DNA from: Torreya grandis
Lineage: Eukaryota > Streptophyta > Pinopsida > Cupressales > Taxaceae
DNA: 64,000 nucleotides
Assembly: GCA_037957365.1 (NCBI GenBank)
Contig: JARHVA010000082.1
Coordinates: forward strand, 1,415,001 to 1,479,000
Direction of reading: 5' to 3'
Shown: one piece after another, positions 12,011 through 23,448 of the stretch
How the letters are laid out: every line of letters begins with the position of its first letter
Position numbering within the stretch: position 1 is the stretch's first letter
The notes under the pieces: generated by a model
The model's input: only the letters and a program-made list of their open reading frames with translations
Told to the model about the DNA's origin: nothing
The model's database searches: none
Translations under genes and position numbers: made by a program

Positions 12011-13246
12011 TATATGTAATCATAATTATGTGATGTATATGAATTAATCCTAGATTGGATAAGATAGAGCACACCTACACTTCTGATTGGGTATACACTT
12101 GTTAAGCGGAAACATGACCAATATGGGGATCTACTAGCTCTGATTAGGGTATCACTTGTCATAACATATCATGCTAGGAAGGGTTCTAAATCCTACAGTC
12201 TAACATAATTGTACAACAACCCTAAAAGAGTCCTATGATTTGATATTTCACTTATGCTAACAAATAAGAGAGTAAGTTATTATAATAACAAGAAAAGTAA
12301 ACTAATCTAGTACACACCAAAGATTATGGCACAATGTGGGGGTTAAAAATAAATAAATAAACAACTAAAATAAACATGCATATGAGACATATACTCACAA
12401 AAATGTATACATAATCTTAATACATGGAAGAGAAGGATATATAATGCATTATCTATTCTTACAAAGGAGAAATAAAGTTAGGAATAGTTACCTTTGAAGA
12501 TGAACCTGTCGAGCCTCAATATCTCCCTTGGCCAAGGTGCTTTGCAAGAGATTGTTGTGGTTTGTAAGGATGACCAAGATAAATTAGCTCTAGGCTACAC
12601 AACCTACCTAAGCATCCAAAAGACTTCTCCATAAGATAAGATCAAAGCTCCAAAGAAAGTATTGAACCCTAAATCTTTATTCCTCAAGTAGAATGGTCAA
12701 TAAGTAGATGTTCATTCACACTTGTTCACTTCATTCAACTCTCTCTTATGAAATGGTGGTAAATGACCTTGTATATATAGGCAAATCTTACCTAATTTTT
12801 TTTGGACATGTTGGCTATACTAGGTTGATCAGGTTGACCTAGCATATTTTTGAGCTAACTCCTAAATTTTGTGCTAGGTCAGCCAGGAGGCTAATAAACC
12901 AAAAGAGCTAAAGTATCCCCAAAACACACTAGGTTGACTAGGTTGACCTAGTTTATTGAATAGGTCAAAAGGGTAATAAGGTAAAAAATGAAGGAATTAA
13001 GCATGACAATGATTAGAATGGATAGGAAAGAGAGAAATAAGCTTAGGGTTCAAGGTCTTAGGAGACAAGTATGTATATGGCAAGTGGCAAAAGGAATAAC
13101 AATCTTATGAAGCAATGATGGTTTAACCACCCCTTTCCTGATACACCCCTTAAGGTATGTACTCAGAGAGATTGAGACTCGATAGGTTCCTATAAGATAC
13201 AAAGTGTTAGTAATCAATAAAAGTTTGAAAATATTATGAGTATACA
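12011..13246 (-). repeat. 3' LTR of element C
   Basis: It matches 25932-27171 throughout, for example GAATTAATCCTAGAT, AGCACACCTACAC, GGTATACACTTGTTAAG, and the three paired TTGAC/GTCAA motifs near 12826-12960. On the minus strand it starts TGTATACTC and ends ...TACATATA, with the terminal CA decayed to TA. A TATA-like TTGTATATATAGGC lies at 12770-12782 (plus-strand reading). Confidence 0.85.
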
Positions 13247-13262
13247 TATGCCCCAATTGAAG
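13247..13262 (-). other. Polypurine tract of element C
   Basis: The minus strand reads TTCAATTGGGGCATA immediately before the 3' LTR start. It is a G-run of the kind used to prime plus-strand synthesis. Confidence 0.5.
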
Positions 13263-14590
13263 CTCATCATGTGTCATGTAAGTGCAACACATGATGGTGC
13301 TTTAAAAGAAAACATGATAACACATAATGTTGATGCTAAGTATGGTGAAGTATGTAGAAAATAAGATAAATGAAAGGATAGAATTGAAAAATGCATACCT
13401 TTAACTTACCTTAATGCTGTAGATAAAGAAGTAGACTACAAGAAAGTGAAGGTGTTCAATGTAAAACATATTAGGTGAACCTATAGAAGTTAGTGCAAAA
13501 AATAGCCAAAACTAGAAATTTTTGGAAAATGGGCATATAGTAGTGGAAAATAATCTCTACATCACCATGAATCCAACACATTTTACAAATTGCCAAATGG
13601 ATGAGCAGAAACAAAGATATGAGCAAAATAAGGAAGCTGAAGGAAAATAATTGAAGAATTTTAATTGCTAAAAAGTGGTTTTAAATAGGAAAAAGAGAAT
13701 TCATTTTGTTATTTTGAATTATATGAAAAGAGAAAAAGGACTCTAGAGATAAAATGAGCTAGGATGGTGAGGAAATGACATATTAGGTGAGAGGGAGCTC
13801 CAGGAACAATAACAGGTGTACTATAGGTATGCATCTATAGATCTCAAACTAATTTTTGAAATTTGTATTGAATTAAGTGAATTTTTAGGAAAATTTGAAT
13901 TTAAGCATTTATATATGTCAAAAATGAACCAAATTTAGATTCTAAGGGTAGAAAATAGGAAGATAGGAAATGGGTTTGAAGGAAATAGGGAGAAAACAAG
14001 AAAAATGCACATTTTTAGCAAAATATACTTTGTCAGCACACATAATATACTAGGTTGACTAGGTCAAACTAGTAGGTTAAATCAAGGTAAAAATCCATAT
14101 GTCCAACCTAGTAGGTATAGGTCGACCTAGTGTAGTCTATAAGCTAAGACCTAGTGGAAAAGTGTCCAGTTGGTCTGTAAGGGCCATAATGGAAACTTAA
14201 CACCAGGGAGAAAATAAGAGAAAAATAAGAAATTTAGGATAAAATTAGATAAAAATAGGGAAAATTTGGTCAAACTAGGTTGACTAGGGAACCGAAATAA
14301 ACATTGAAAAGCATGTAGAAAGTTGAAAGAGGGCTAAAATGGCCCGAAATGACCAAAGAACGGTAAGAGGGACCAAATAGGATAAAATAGATAAAAATGA
14401 ATAAATTATGCTTATTTTTTTATTAAAAATAGAATGTATAAAGAATGTATTGTGATTATACATGACATGGATGAACTAACCCATCCTTTATTGTTTCTTA
14501 ATTTCAAAGACAATCATAGTTATAGAGGTTGTTATATGTGTCTTGGTTTCTAAATTTGTTAGATAGGTTGACAGATGGAAATAAAGCTAG
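13263..14590. other. Non-coding stretch of element C
   Basis: No coding signal. Three W-box-palindrome motifs lie at about 14049-14070, 14118-14138 and 14276-14290, matching those in the LTR and leader. The purine-rich composition of 13640-14000 is on the plus strand. Confidence 0.5.
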
Positions 14591-14599
14591 ACTGGTAGC

Positions 14600-15565
14600 C
14601 ATGGGTCTAGGAGGTATAGCTAGATGTGTAGGATCCCCCTTAGTGTAGATGTGTTGGTCATGTTCCTTGGTTGTTGGGAATGATTGACTAACACCTTCAA
14701 ATGGGAGGTGGATGGGGATGTGATAGAGGTGGCTATCACACTAGAAGATGTCCATGCCATCCTTATACTACCCATAGTAGGAGTACCAATGATCATAGGG
14801 ATACCAAATAACATAGAGGAGAGGAGAGCCTTAGCCATGTGGGATATAAGCTTAGAGATGATATTACTAGGGTGGAGAGTGAGTATGGATGATGTGTATA
14901 TATCATATATTTTGGATCTCTAGAAGGTAGTGATAGATGTGTGACATAGTGAGTGATTTATGACAAGTTGGATGGCAAGGTACCATTATACATGGTAGCC
15001 TTGAGCAGGATGGTGCTAGATGAGGGAGTATTATATGATTTGGGCTCTATCATATAGGTTAGCTTGTTCATGATTTTTTCAAGATGCAGGTCAGAGGACA
15101 TAAGACCATGGGACCGGTCATACTACTAACATTATGGATATTTGAGAAATTTCCTATGTATCAATTGGTTGGGTTACCCAATGTGGTTGATGATAGGTCA
15201 CTTTAGGTGAGGACATGGAGGGAGGACTAGGTAGCATGAGCCATGCCCCACTGCTAGTACTATAGATGGTGAGACATGCTGACATAGTATGGTGACCATA
15301 TGAGAAGCTAACGACTACTTGGGAGAGATGACACATAGTTAGACCAATGTTAGAGAAGAGAGGTAATATGACACTATACATGGTAGAGAGAGACACATAT
15401 GGTGGCACAGGTGCTAGGGAAAATGGGTCTACCTCATCCAATGACATCAATAATCATACTCTAGTAGTTGACTCAACATGTGAGAGAGCCACAAGGGAAG
15501 AAGGGACTTGGACCATTGGTAGTGAGATTGACATTGAGGCCACATCAGGAGTGACCATGGACTAG
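14600..15565 (+). pseudogene. Plant mobile domain (PMD) frame, antisense cargo of element C
   Basis: The plus-strand translation shows a TFKWEVDGDVIEVAITLEDV core followed by LPIVGVPMIIG (about 14693-14800). This matches the PMD signature in which a Thr-Phe-His-Leu-type segment leads to TLEDV, then LGLPVDG. Downstream fragments in other frames give ALSRMVLDEG (about 15000-15030) and PVILLTLWIFEKFPMYQL (about 15116-15170), matching the PMD C-terminal LLQxWIYEHFP motif. Later DIVWxPYEKL-like and MLEKRGNMTLYMVERD stretches extend it. PMD proteins (MAIN/MAIL family and PMD-C copies in Ty3 and Mutator-type elements) act in silencing or gene expression when cellular. This copy has stops and frame breaks and sits opposite to gag. 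Confidence 0.72.
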
Positions 15566-16560
15566 GCAAGCATGATGAGGGGTAGAGTAGGAGGAGGTAG
15601 AGGAAGAGATAAAAGATGTACCACCACCAGATCCATAGAGAGATAAGATAAAACCATCAAATACATGACATCGATGGAGGTAGGAGAGAGTAAATACCAT
15701 CATCATCCTTGGTGAGTCAGTAGAGAAGCCAAAAGAGAGATAGATGAAAGAGAGATCACTCAAGCATAGGTTGAGACAAACACGAGCCATGATATCCAAG
15801 TTTGAGATAAGGATGTAACCTATAAAGGAGGTATTATGAGGCTACACAGATAGGGAGACTGTGCTAGGTGGTCATACAGATGGTGAGACCATAGAAACTG
15901 AGACACATCTAGGTATGAAGATGGTTGAATTGTTGCTTAAGTTTGGAAATAGATATTGTGAGATATGATAGTGTTATAACATCCATTTGGTGTGAATTTT
16001 TAGGTGTACTTAGGGATGAAGAGGACAAATGAGGGTCCCTAGTTAGGGGAGCACTCCATGACATCCTATATGGGAATCTACATTTGTATGACCCATGACA
16101 CTTGAGGATCTGAGTATACCATCTACACCAACTTAGGTGAGCTGGTTCAGACTAATGGGAGAGGTTATGAGGTAGATATAGATGTAGAGAGAGGGTGTAA
16201 TCACCAATAGAGATGGGTGTAGGGTAGAGGTAGGCCTGACTATCCCTAGTTGATGAGAGAGCTACACATCTAGACATAGTGACACATATGACATAGGCAT
16301 ATATGGCAATGTAGACTCAATTAATGTAGGAACATGAAGCGACCCAAACCAAGTTGGTATAGGCACAAGTGTAGATAGCACATATATAGGGATAGGTAGA
16401 GTGATTGATATCTTAGACTACCTCATTACAGTGTACCATTCAAAAGAGTCATACCAATGCCTCAGTAGGCAACATGGCTAGGCCATGAAATAGACATGAT
16501 GGAGCTTAGACCTAGAGCTAGAGCATTGTATATGATTATATATGTTGTATCAAACTCATG
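15566..16560 (+). pseudogene. Possible C-terminal extension of the PMD frame
   Basis: GA-rich plus-strand sequence with broken Arg/Glu/Asp-rich frames and no firm domain. PMD proteins often have long, poorly conserved tails, so this may be one; composition resembles the PMD region just before it. Confidence is low. Confidence 0.3.
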
Positions 16561-17849
16561 GTTTATACATGATGTATCATTTTGGATTATGGTGTTGGTT
16601 GTGTATGTTTTCTTTATGATGGTTGTGTTTGTTTATTATGGTTGAGGACGTGGATGCTTTGGATATATTTATTTTTAGCACATGTATTTATCTTTGTTGT
16701 ATATGATATAGGAAATATACGTGGTGTGGTTTCTTTTCTAGCATTATGGATTACACATGCATGATTAAAAAGATATAGGCCAGAAAGGACTTGGAAAAAT
16801 ATAATCAATAAAATAAATGTGCTACACACTACTTCAAGTTGGTAAATGTGTAATAAAAAAAATGAATAAGTATACAAATCCAAAAAAATGGTAAACAAGA
16901 TTGTAAAAGGGGATTTTTTTTTCAAACCAGAGTGAAAGATTTTTGCACCAAATTAAAACAAATAAAATCATACTAAATATCACATTGAGAAGTATGACAA
17001 ACAATGTAATAAAATGGAAGGTATGTAAAAGGTCATAGATGGTAATTAAAAAAAATAAAAATTAAGTCAATTAATTATACTATTTCATGATGAGAAGTAC
17101 AAAAGAAAAACAAAATTTGTAAAAACTTAGTCTTAAATTTATCATACTAATTCAAGATGGGAAGTATGAAAACTTCAAGACATGGTTGTAATCTTACATG
17201 CACTCAGAAAATAAAAGGTGAAAGAAAAATTAAGTAAGCATAAGACATACTAAATATCAAGATAGGAAATATGTCAATTACATGTAACCTCATATTCAAT
17301 CGAATCTTATCTCTTAATTAACACATGTAATTTAGATGGTTACTTATTTACTAGAAAATTTAATGAGGGTCAGGTCTTATCTATAGTCTTATACTGCAAC
17401 TCACAAAATAAAAACCCAAGAGGTACCAAATTAAGATTGGTAAGTAGAAGGACAAGGAATGGTAAATCAAGGATGTGGTTAATAGGATCGAAAATGTGAT
17501 AATTTGTGAGTGATGTCAAGTCTTATCTGTGATCTTCCAAAGTAAGTCACAAATGAAATCCCATGGGGAGTGATCAGAAATCAAAACAATATATCTCAAG
17601 AGGAAATATGAGAAAAGAATGAAAAATGGAGTGTAAAAATAAAATACTTAGGAATTTTATGAGAAAAACTTAGGAGGCAAGAGGCATACTAAAGACAAGA
17701 GAAGACACTAAGTAACTAGTGCTCATCTATGTATAAAAGAAACCTATTCCCTATAGATACAAAGCTTTGTAGGTAGATAAGTGTGCTACTAAAATCAACT
17801 CATGAAGGTAGATTGGTACAAGGAAAATTAAAATATACCTACCGCGTGC
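16561..17849. other. Interior of element C with dispersed short repeats
   Basis: No pol motif on either strand. A 25-bp motif of the form CATACTAA-TTCAA-ATGGGAAGTATG recurs, diverged, at about 16827, 16971, 17078, 17146 and 17248 with irregular spacing. A hydrophobic frame at 16582-16764 has no recognisable family. Confidence 0.45.
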
Positions 17850-17884
17850 ACCACCACCCCCCCCCCTCCCACCCCCCACCCCCA
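17850..17884. repeat. C-rich tract, G-quadruplex capable on the minus strand
   Basis: It contains C runs of 10, 3, 6 and 5 separated by single A or T bases, plus a leading CCACCA. On the minus strand this gives more than four G-runs with one-base loops, the strongest G-quadruplex pattern in the window. It lies in the non-coding middle of element C. Confidence 0.8.
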
Positions 17885-19012
17885 CATGATGTGTTCCCCA
17901 CTCCTCAAGACCCCTTACAAAGCTGTCAGTCTACTACAAAGATTGGGTACTTATGGAAGAAAGTAGGTATCACTAGAAGAATTGGTTTTTATCTTTCTCT
18001 TCTAATCTACTAGCCTACCACAACCCAAAGGACCTTGGATCTATTATGAGGTCAACTATGGAGTTTTATCTTTGACTAGAAGAAGGAGATGTGATTTGAA
18101 TTATGTCTTTTAGTGTGATTATACTTTTTAAGATATTTTTGCCTTTTGATATCATTGCCTTTTGTTTAAATGATTTGGATTTTAACTTTCTTTTGAAGGC
18201 CTTTTTTAAGATTCCTCCTCCTTATGGACTTGGAATGACCAATCATGAGAGAGATAGTGATACACATGTATGAGTTGTAGGCTAAGGCTAAAGGAATCTA
18301 GGTAACCTAAGACAAAAGACTGACTAGGACACTTAGGCTTGATAATGAACAAGTATGTGATCTCAAGTCTCTATCATGTATATTCTTAGTTTGTAAAAAA
18401 GGAAGAAGGAAAAAGGAGATCCAAAGGTGGACCGGTAAAATGAAATAGGAATGAGAAAGATTGTTTGCTAACTGATCACATGGTAAAAGGAGATAATAAC
18501 CAAAGGGAATAGGGTAGATATAACCAAGTCACCATGAAAACTATCTATGAAAAATAAAGATAAGAAAGAAAAAAATCATGAAGATACAAGGGAAAAGTTT
18601 TGAGAAAAAAATATAAAGGAAAAGAAAGAAATGATAAGTGAAAAATAGCCATGATAAGGAAAAGACAATTATATGCGAAATGTAAAACAAAAACATAAGC
18701 TAACTATAGTACAAAAAGAAGGAAAAACATGATATAAGATAGAAAATAATTTGACACAATTTCAAATGATATAATGAAAATATAAATAAGATTAAAGCAT
18801 ACGTTCCATCCAAATATAAATGAGAAAGCACCATGCATGTAATCATAAATACTAGTAAATCTATCCACACATTATCCAAGACATCAGATAGATATCTATG
18901 AAGCTGAACATGAATTGCTACTAATGTTTCATCAATTTTTACTAAATACTATGAAAATACTTTTTTTTCAAGTCTCCTTAACCTAAAAAGTAAGAATACT
19001 CATTGGATCATG
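17885..19012. other. Non-coding stretch of element C
   Basis: A-rich on the plus strand (many AAAGAAA and GAAAAA runs at 18380-18800). This is where RT and integrase would be expected after the protease, but no RT (YxDD), RNase H or integrase signature could be found in minus-strand frames. Confidence 0.5.
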
Positions 19013-19880
19013 TTAAGGACATAAATTGGGCAAAAGATGGTTAGTATAATGTGTGGGAATTGGATCTATCCGAGATGTATGAATCACCAGTCGAGAAAGA
19101 TCCATCGGTAAAGGAGGGTCCACGGGTAGAGAAAGAACCATAGGTAGAGGTACAGAACGTGGTGAAGGGACAATAGGAGGTGTAGCTATGGGAAAAGAAG
19201 GGGGATCCTTCTTGTGAGAATGACCTATGGGAGGAATGATAAAAGGTCCAAGAATAGATATAAGATGGTTTAAGATGTTGTTGAAGGATACGACAATGAG
19301 CAGTGTGATGTGTACCGCATTGGTGCCATAGACAATACCTCTCACCATACTTAGGTATATATTCAGGAAGGATCTTTGGAGGAGGGAAGGTAGTGTCTAT
19401 TTATGGGGAAGAAGGATGCAAGGTATTAATATATTATCTCAACTTATGATAATAGGTAGAAGAGTGATTATTTATCCCATAGAAGAAACATATATACTTG
19501 TGAGTATTTTTAAGATAAACACTCTTAGGAGAAGGTGTAATAGGTGTGGAAGAAGAAAGAGATGAAACATCAGCCCATTTGGTGGGTAGAGGATCCATAT
19601 TAGGTAAAGGAAGCAAACCATCACCAAGAGAAGGTGGTGATGGAAAAAGAATGAAACTAGGCTTAATAGAAGGAGTACTAGTGGAAGAAATAAGAGTAGG
19701 CTCGATAATAGTGGAAATAAAAATAATAAATGATTTTGACACAAGTTCCACTATGGGAGGGTTGGGATCAATAGAAGGTTTAAGGAGGGTTACACTAACA
19801 TTAGGGGTGAACCAATGATGAGAGTCAAGGAACCTATCAAAATGATAAGGTTCGGTCATAACATGATCTATGAGCATAGT
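19013..19880 (-). pseudogene. Pro/Ser-rich segment with two knuckle-like motifs, element C
   Basis: Two consecutive minus-strand frames (19877-19434 and about 19400-19013) are rich in Ser, Pro and Thr. The first ends in YICFFYGINNHSSTYYHKLR and the second contains YCLWHQCGTHHTAHCRIL. Both look like decayed C/H zinc-knuckle motifs, similar in spacing to FCWFHASWGHSHETC in this element's gag (about 21900-21940). A post-protease repeat of the knuckle domain would be odd. The role is unknown, and it may be a duplicated gag tail or a separate nucleic-acid-binding part. Confidence 0.4.
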
Positions 19881-20429
19881 CCTATGAGGCTCCTAAAAAA
19901 TTGGAGGTGTCGACACCATATCTACTTTATGATAAAGAGGAACAATGAAAGAATAAAGAACTATAAATATTGAAACACAAGAAGATGCATGAAAATAATT
20001 AAGCAAATAAGAATGATAATGCATAATCTTGGTATTATAGGCTTGGACAAGACTACCTAATAAATGATCATCTAAAGAGTAGCCATCGTCATAATCTAGT
20101 GTATGAAGATCAATGACATAAGTTAGAGTAACTTTGTCATAAAAAGAAGCATGGTGAATAGAATGTTGAGTTTTGGATAAGAATATGGGAATTTCATCAC
20201 AAGGAGGTTTGTGAGAATGAGGTTGTAAGGAAGCAAAAATCTATGAGATAAGATGAGGCATGAGAGAAAAAGTTTTGATATTTAAGTTAATCTCATTAGG
20301 TTCATCATCATCGAAGTCTAAAAGGTTGGGAGGAATGTTACCAATGAACTTGGGATGCCCATTGTAACCTCTAGTTGAGTTGACAGTAAAATTTAAATGT
20401 TGTGACTCACAAAATGGAATGCTAGGCAA
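19881..20429 (-). pseudogene. Linker after protease, element C
   Basis: Minus-strand frame beginning near 20429 (IPFCESQHLNFTVNSTRGYN, an acidic DFDDDEPNEIN and so on) and continuing with few stops to about 19890. No known domain was recognised. It lies in frame or near-frame between the protease and the knuckle-like segment. Confidence 0.4.
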
Positions 20430-20850
20430 AGGATCAAGAGTAGGAATTTTGAAAACACCATGATCTTGGAATTGTTCAAAATTCTAAGGGTCAGTATCTC
20501 CTTGAATCCTATAAATGGCTACATTATGAGGGAATTTAACACATTGGTAGGTAGAAGAAGCTATATCTCACATAAAATGAGTCCATGACCTACCAATCAA
20601 GATGTTATAAGAAAGGGGAAAGTTAAAGATCATCACCTTTACATGGATAGTGACAGGTGGGATAGTAATGGGAAGCCACACACAACCAAGAGGAGGCATT
20701 TGCCTTCTATCATATCCTTAGCAAGTGATACGTGTAGACTTAATATTGCATTATGAATATCCAAGGGTCTTAATGAAATCAATAGATTCAACACAAATAC
20801 TAGAACCCTTGTTAATTAATGCTTGTTTAACTTGGATATCACTTATTTGG
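20430..20850 (-). pseudogene. Retropepsin of element C, active site lost
   Basis: On the minus strand, SDIQVKQALINKGSSICVES stands where the DSGA/DTG active site is expected (Asp replaced, NKG). It is followed by FIKTLGYS, LPITIPPVTIHVKVMIF, SYNILIGRSWTHFM, and ASSTYQCVKFPHNVAIYRIQ. The last two are the hallmark C-terminal motifs of plant Ty3/gypsy Tat-like proteases. Several stops interrupt it. It would process gag polyproteins in an active relative. With the Asp gone it could not be catalytic even without the stops. Confidence 0.7.
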
Positions 20851-21076
20851 ATGCTATAAATAAGGGAGGATCATCTACAAAAATTAGAATCTCATCAAGA
20901 ATCATAAAGATGGGAAATTTTAAATAAAGATAAGTGTTGATAGTTTCAACAACATTAATGGACATCTCTTCACATTGTTGTAAGATACTATCCTCAAAAC
21001 CAGATAAGGTTGCGTTCCATCTTGCTAAAGAAGGACGAGGGACATTCATCTCAAATAATAGCTACATAAGATGGTT

Positions 21077-23448
21077 CTAATGATGGAGAGAGGTCCTCAT
21101 AAGCTCAAGAAATATAATTTGAGATGGGAGATTAGTGAGCTCCACAATGGGATCCCACTCATCATAAACCATGAAAAGATTGTTAGATATAGGTGCATAA
21201 TGGTTTAGAAGGTCTTCGGAAGGAGGAGTCGAAGAACATTGAAATTTGTGTTGATAAGAATGAGAAGTTTTATAATAAGGTTGTAAATCATTTGGTGATG
21301 AAGAATTAGTTGGTTTAGATTGATCTTGAAGCTTGGAAGAAGTGTTAGTAGAAGGTTGATTATCATTGGAAGATTGATTATCATTAGTATTATAAGATGA
21401 TGGAAGAATGGTAGAAATAGAATGGGATGTGTTATCCAAGGGAGAATCATAAATTGGACTATCATAAAAGGTTATAAAATATTCTTACCCTCACTCATTC
21501 AAATGAGTTGGAGAAGAATTTTGGATAACATGGTATGTTTTATGGGGAGGTAGGGTTTAGATAGGTTGTGATTCAATGAAATCCACCACCCTTCACATAT
21601 TAGACATGATAACCACATTCTCTTCAGAAGTTGGTTCAACAAGAATTTATACATTATTGGTGGAAGGAGTGGGCTTGTCTTGGTTTTCTTAAATAGGTTG
21701 ATGATTAGGTAAATGATCTTTATAGATAGCTAAATTAGCGTTTGATTGATTCAAGGCTTGAGTTTTGTCATGACTTTTTTAGTCCTTAAAAGCATTTTCA
21801 TAAGATTTTTGATGCTTGTGAATGATAGAATCATGATCAAAGTTATGCCCAAGAAGAAAGTCCATAGCTAAATTATAAAGTTGTCTACAGGTCTCATGAG
21901 AGTGACCCCAACTAGCATGAAACCAACAAAACTTGCTAGGATCATACCAAGTTTTCATAGGATGAGTAGGGTTAATCTCTTAAGGAAGAGGCTTAGGTAG
22001 ACATTTAAGTGTTAGTGAAGATAAATGAGGATTAGTATATTATTGAGGAGGAATTGGTTCTAAAGAAGGGGCATGAATGACAGTTTGAATATTGTGAATG
22101 GTATCATATGAATCAGTAACACCATCATTGGTAATATTGTGGTTTTTGTTTTTAAGTAATAAACGAGGACCCATGATGGGTTAAGGTGGCTCAAATTGAT
22201 GCATAAGGAAATCTTGTCTTTTGGCTTGGTCAATAGCCTCCTCCAAGGTATGTGGAGAGAGGATATAGACTCCATATTGTAATTTAGGATAAAGAGCATT
22301 GGTAAAGAGATGAAAGATATTGTCATTGGCCATGCTATTTTCACACTTGTTTGACAAAGTCTTCCATCATTTAACAAAGGCTTGGGCAGTTTCATTTTTG
22401 TTTTGTTTGCAATTGATGAAATGGGCCAAAGTGTTTTCAGGAAGATCACTAGTTTGGAATTATTATACTAAAGCATTCACTAAATCCTCCAAAATAGTAA
22501 TGGAATGAGGTCTAAGTTGATTATACCAATTAAAGGCATCACCTGTGAGGGTTTTGGAAAGGAGTTTGGTAGCAACAAAGGTTTTTAATTTGATCCAATC
22601 CTTATAAAAATTTATAGATGTTTTAAGATGAATGGTAGGATCAGTTGATCCATTTTAATAGATTGTAGGTGTTATACCTCCAATGTCAATGTTAGCAATT
22701 TGAGTAATGAGAGGTTCATTTTGTAGATGCTTGATGGTTTTATTAACTAAAGGAGGTTGAGGAATGAGATTTCCTTGAGGATATCAGAGAGGGGGAGGAG
22801 GAACACTTTGGTTATGTGTGCCCAAGTCATTGGTTGAGGATTGGGTTGAAGATGAAAAAGGTGGTTCTGCATTCACATCATTTGATTTGTATTATGATCT
22901 TGGAATGTGTTCATTTGATTGAGAGTTTGTAATAATAGTTGATGAGTTTGATTAGTATTATTAGAAATGGTATTCGTGTTTGTGTTGGTATTAATGGCTT
23001 GAGTACCAATATTAGTGTTGATATGAGCTTGAGAAGAGCTATGATAATTTGAGGCACTAGTGGAAAAATTTGAGGTAAAAGATGGACTAGTAAATGGTTG
23101 AGAGGAAGAAGCACTAGAAACATGAGTGCCTTGGGTAGAAAACACTGAACTAGTGGAAGGATTAAGGATAGTGGGTCTTATGAGAGGCCCACTAGATGTA
23201 GAACCTACCATGGTAGTTGAGATACTAGGCATGGAGGTAGAAGAAGTTAAGGAAGAAGATGTCATGGCATAAGGAGTAAAGATTGAAGAAAGAGGCTGAG
23301 AAGTAAAGAAAATGGTACCCCCAAATCTAGTTGAGAAAGTGAGATTAGGAGAATGAGGTTCTTTAGCTTGATGGCTAATCATGAGGTTATAAATGGTGGA
23401 AGGATCCTTCCCTCTATGTTGAGGGAATTCCATGATAAAGAAAAACAT
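21077..23448 (-). pseudogene. gag of element C
   Basis: The minus-strand reading starts with a long Ser/Thr/Asn-rich N-terminal frame (23448-22873, 191 aa, with runs of NTNTNT). It continues through LVNKTIKHLQNEPLI to the capsid-like core: INFYKDWIKLKTFVATKLL, TLTGDAFNWYNQLRPHSI, LPENTLAHFINCKQNKNET and AQAFVKxWKTLSNKC (about 22600-22320). Then come YPKLQYGVYILSPHT, and a knuckle-like FCWFHASWGHSHETC with RQLYN (about 21900-21940). A Ser/Asn/Pro-rich tail (21439-21077) leads towards the protease. The GDAFNWYNQL region is diagnostic of Retrotrans_gag. Stops and small shifts occur between blocks. Gag forms the particle that packages element RNA. Confidence 0.72.

Noticed and set aside
15154..15799. 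Minus-strand frames of 84-98 aa
   Set aside because: They lie opposite the PMD-bearing plus strand and match no domain; the plus strand has the PMD motifs.
16582..16925. Hydrophobic frames that could be membrane proteins
   Set aside because: T/A-rich composition alone gives hydrophobic translations; no signal, family or conservation.
17783..18013. Open frame with a His/Pro-rich stretch
   Set aside because: The Pro/His run is just the translated C-tract, and no domain or conservation is seen.
19472..19818. Overlapping frames on both strands
   Set aside because: Shadows of the Pro/Ser-rich frame at 19434-19877.
21205..21465. Hydrophobic minus-strand frame
   Set aside because: Shadow of the Ser/Asn-rich gag tail at 21077-21439.
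22911..23123. Leu/Ile-rich minus-strand frame
   Set aside because: Shifted-frame shadow of the Ser/Thr/Asn-rich gag N-terminus.
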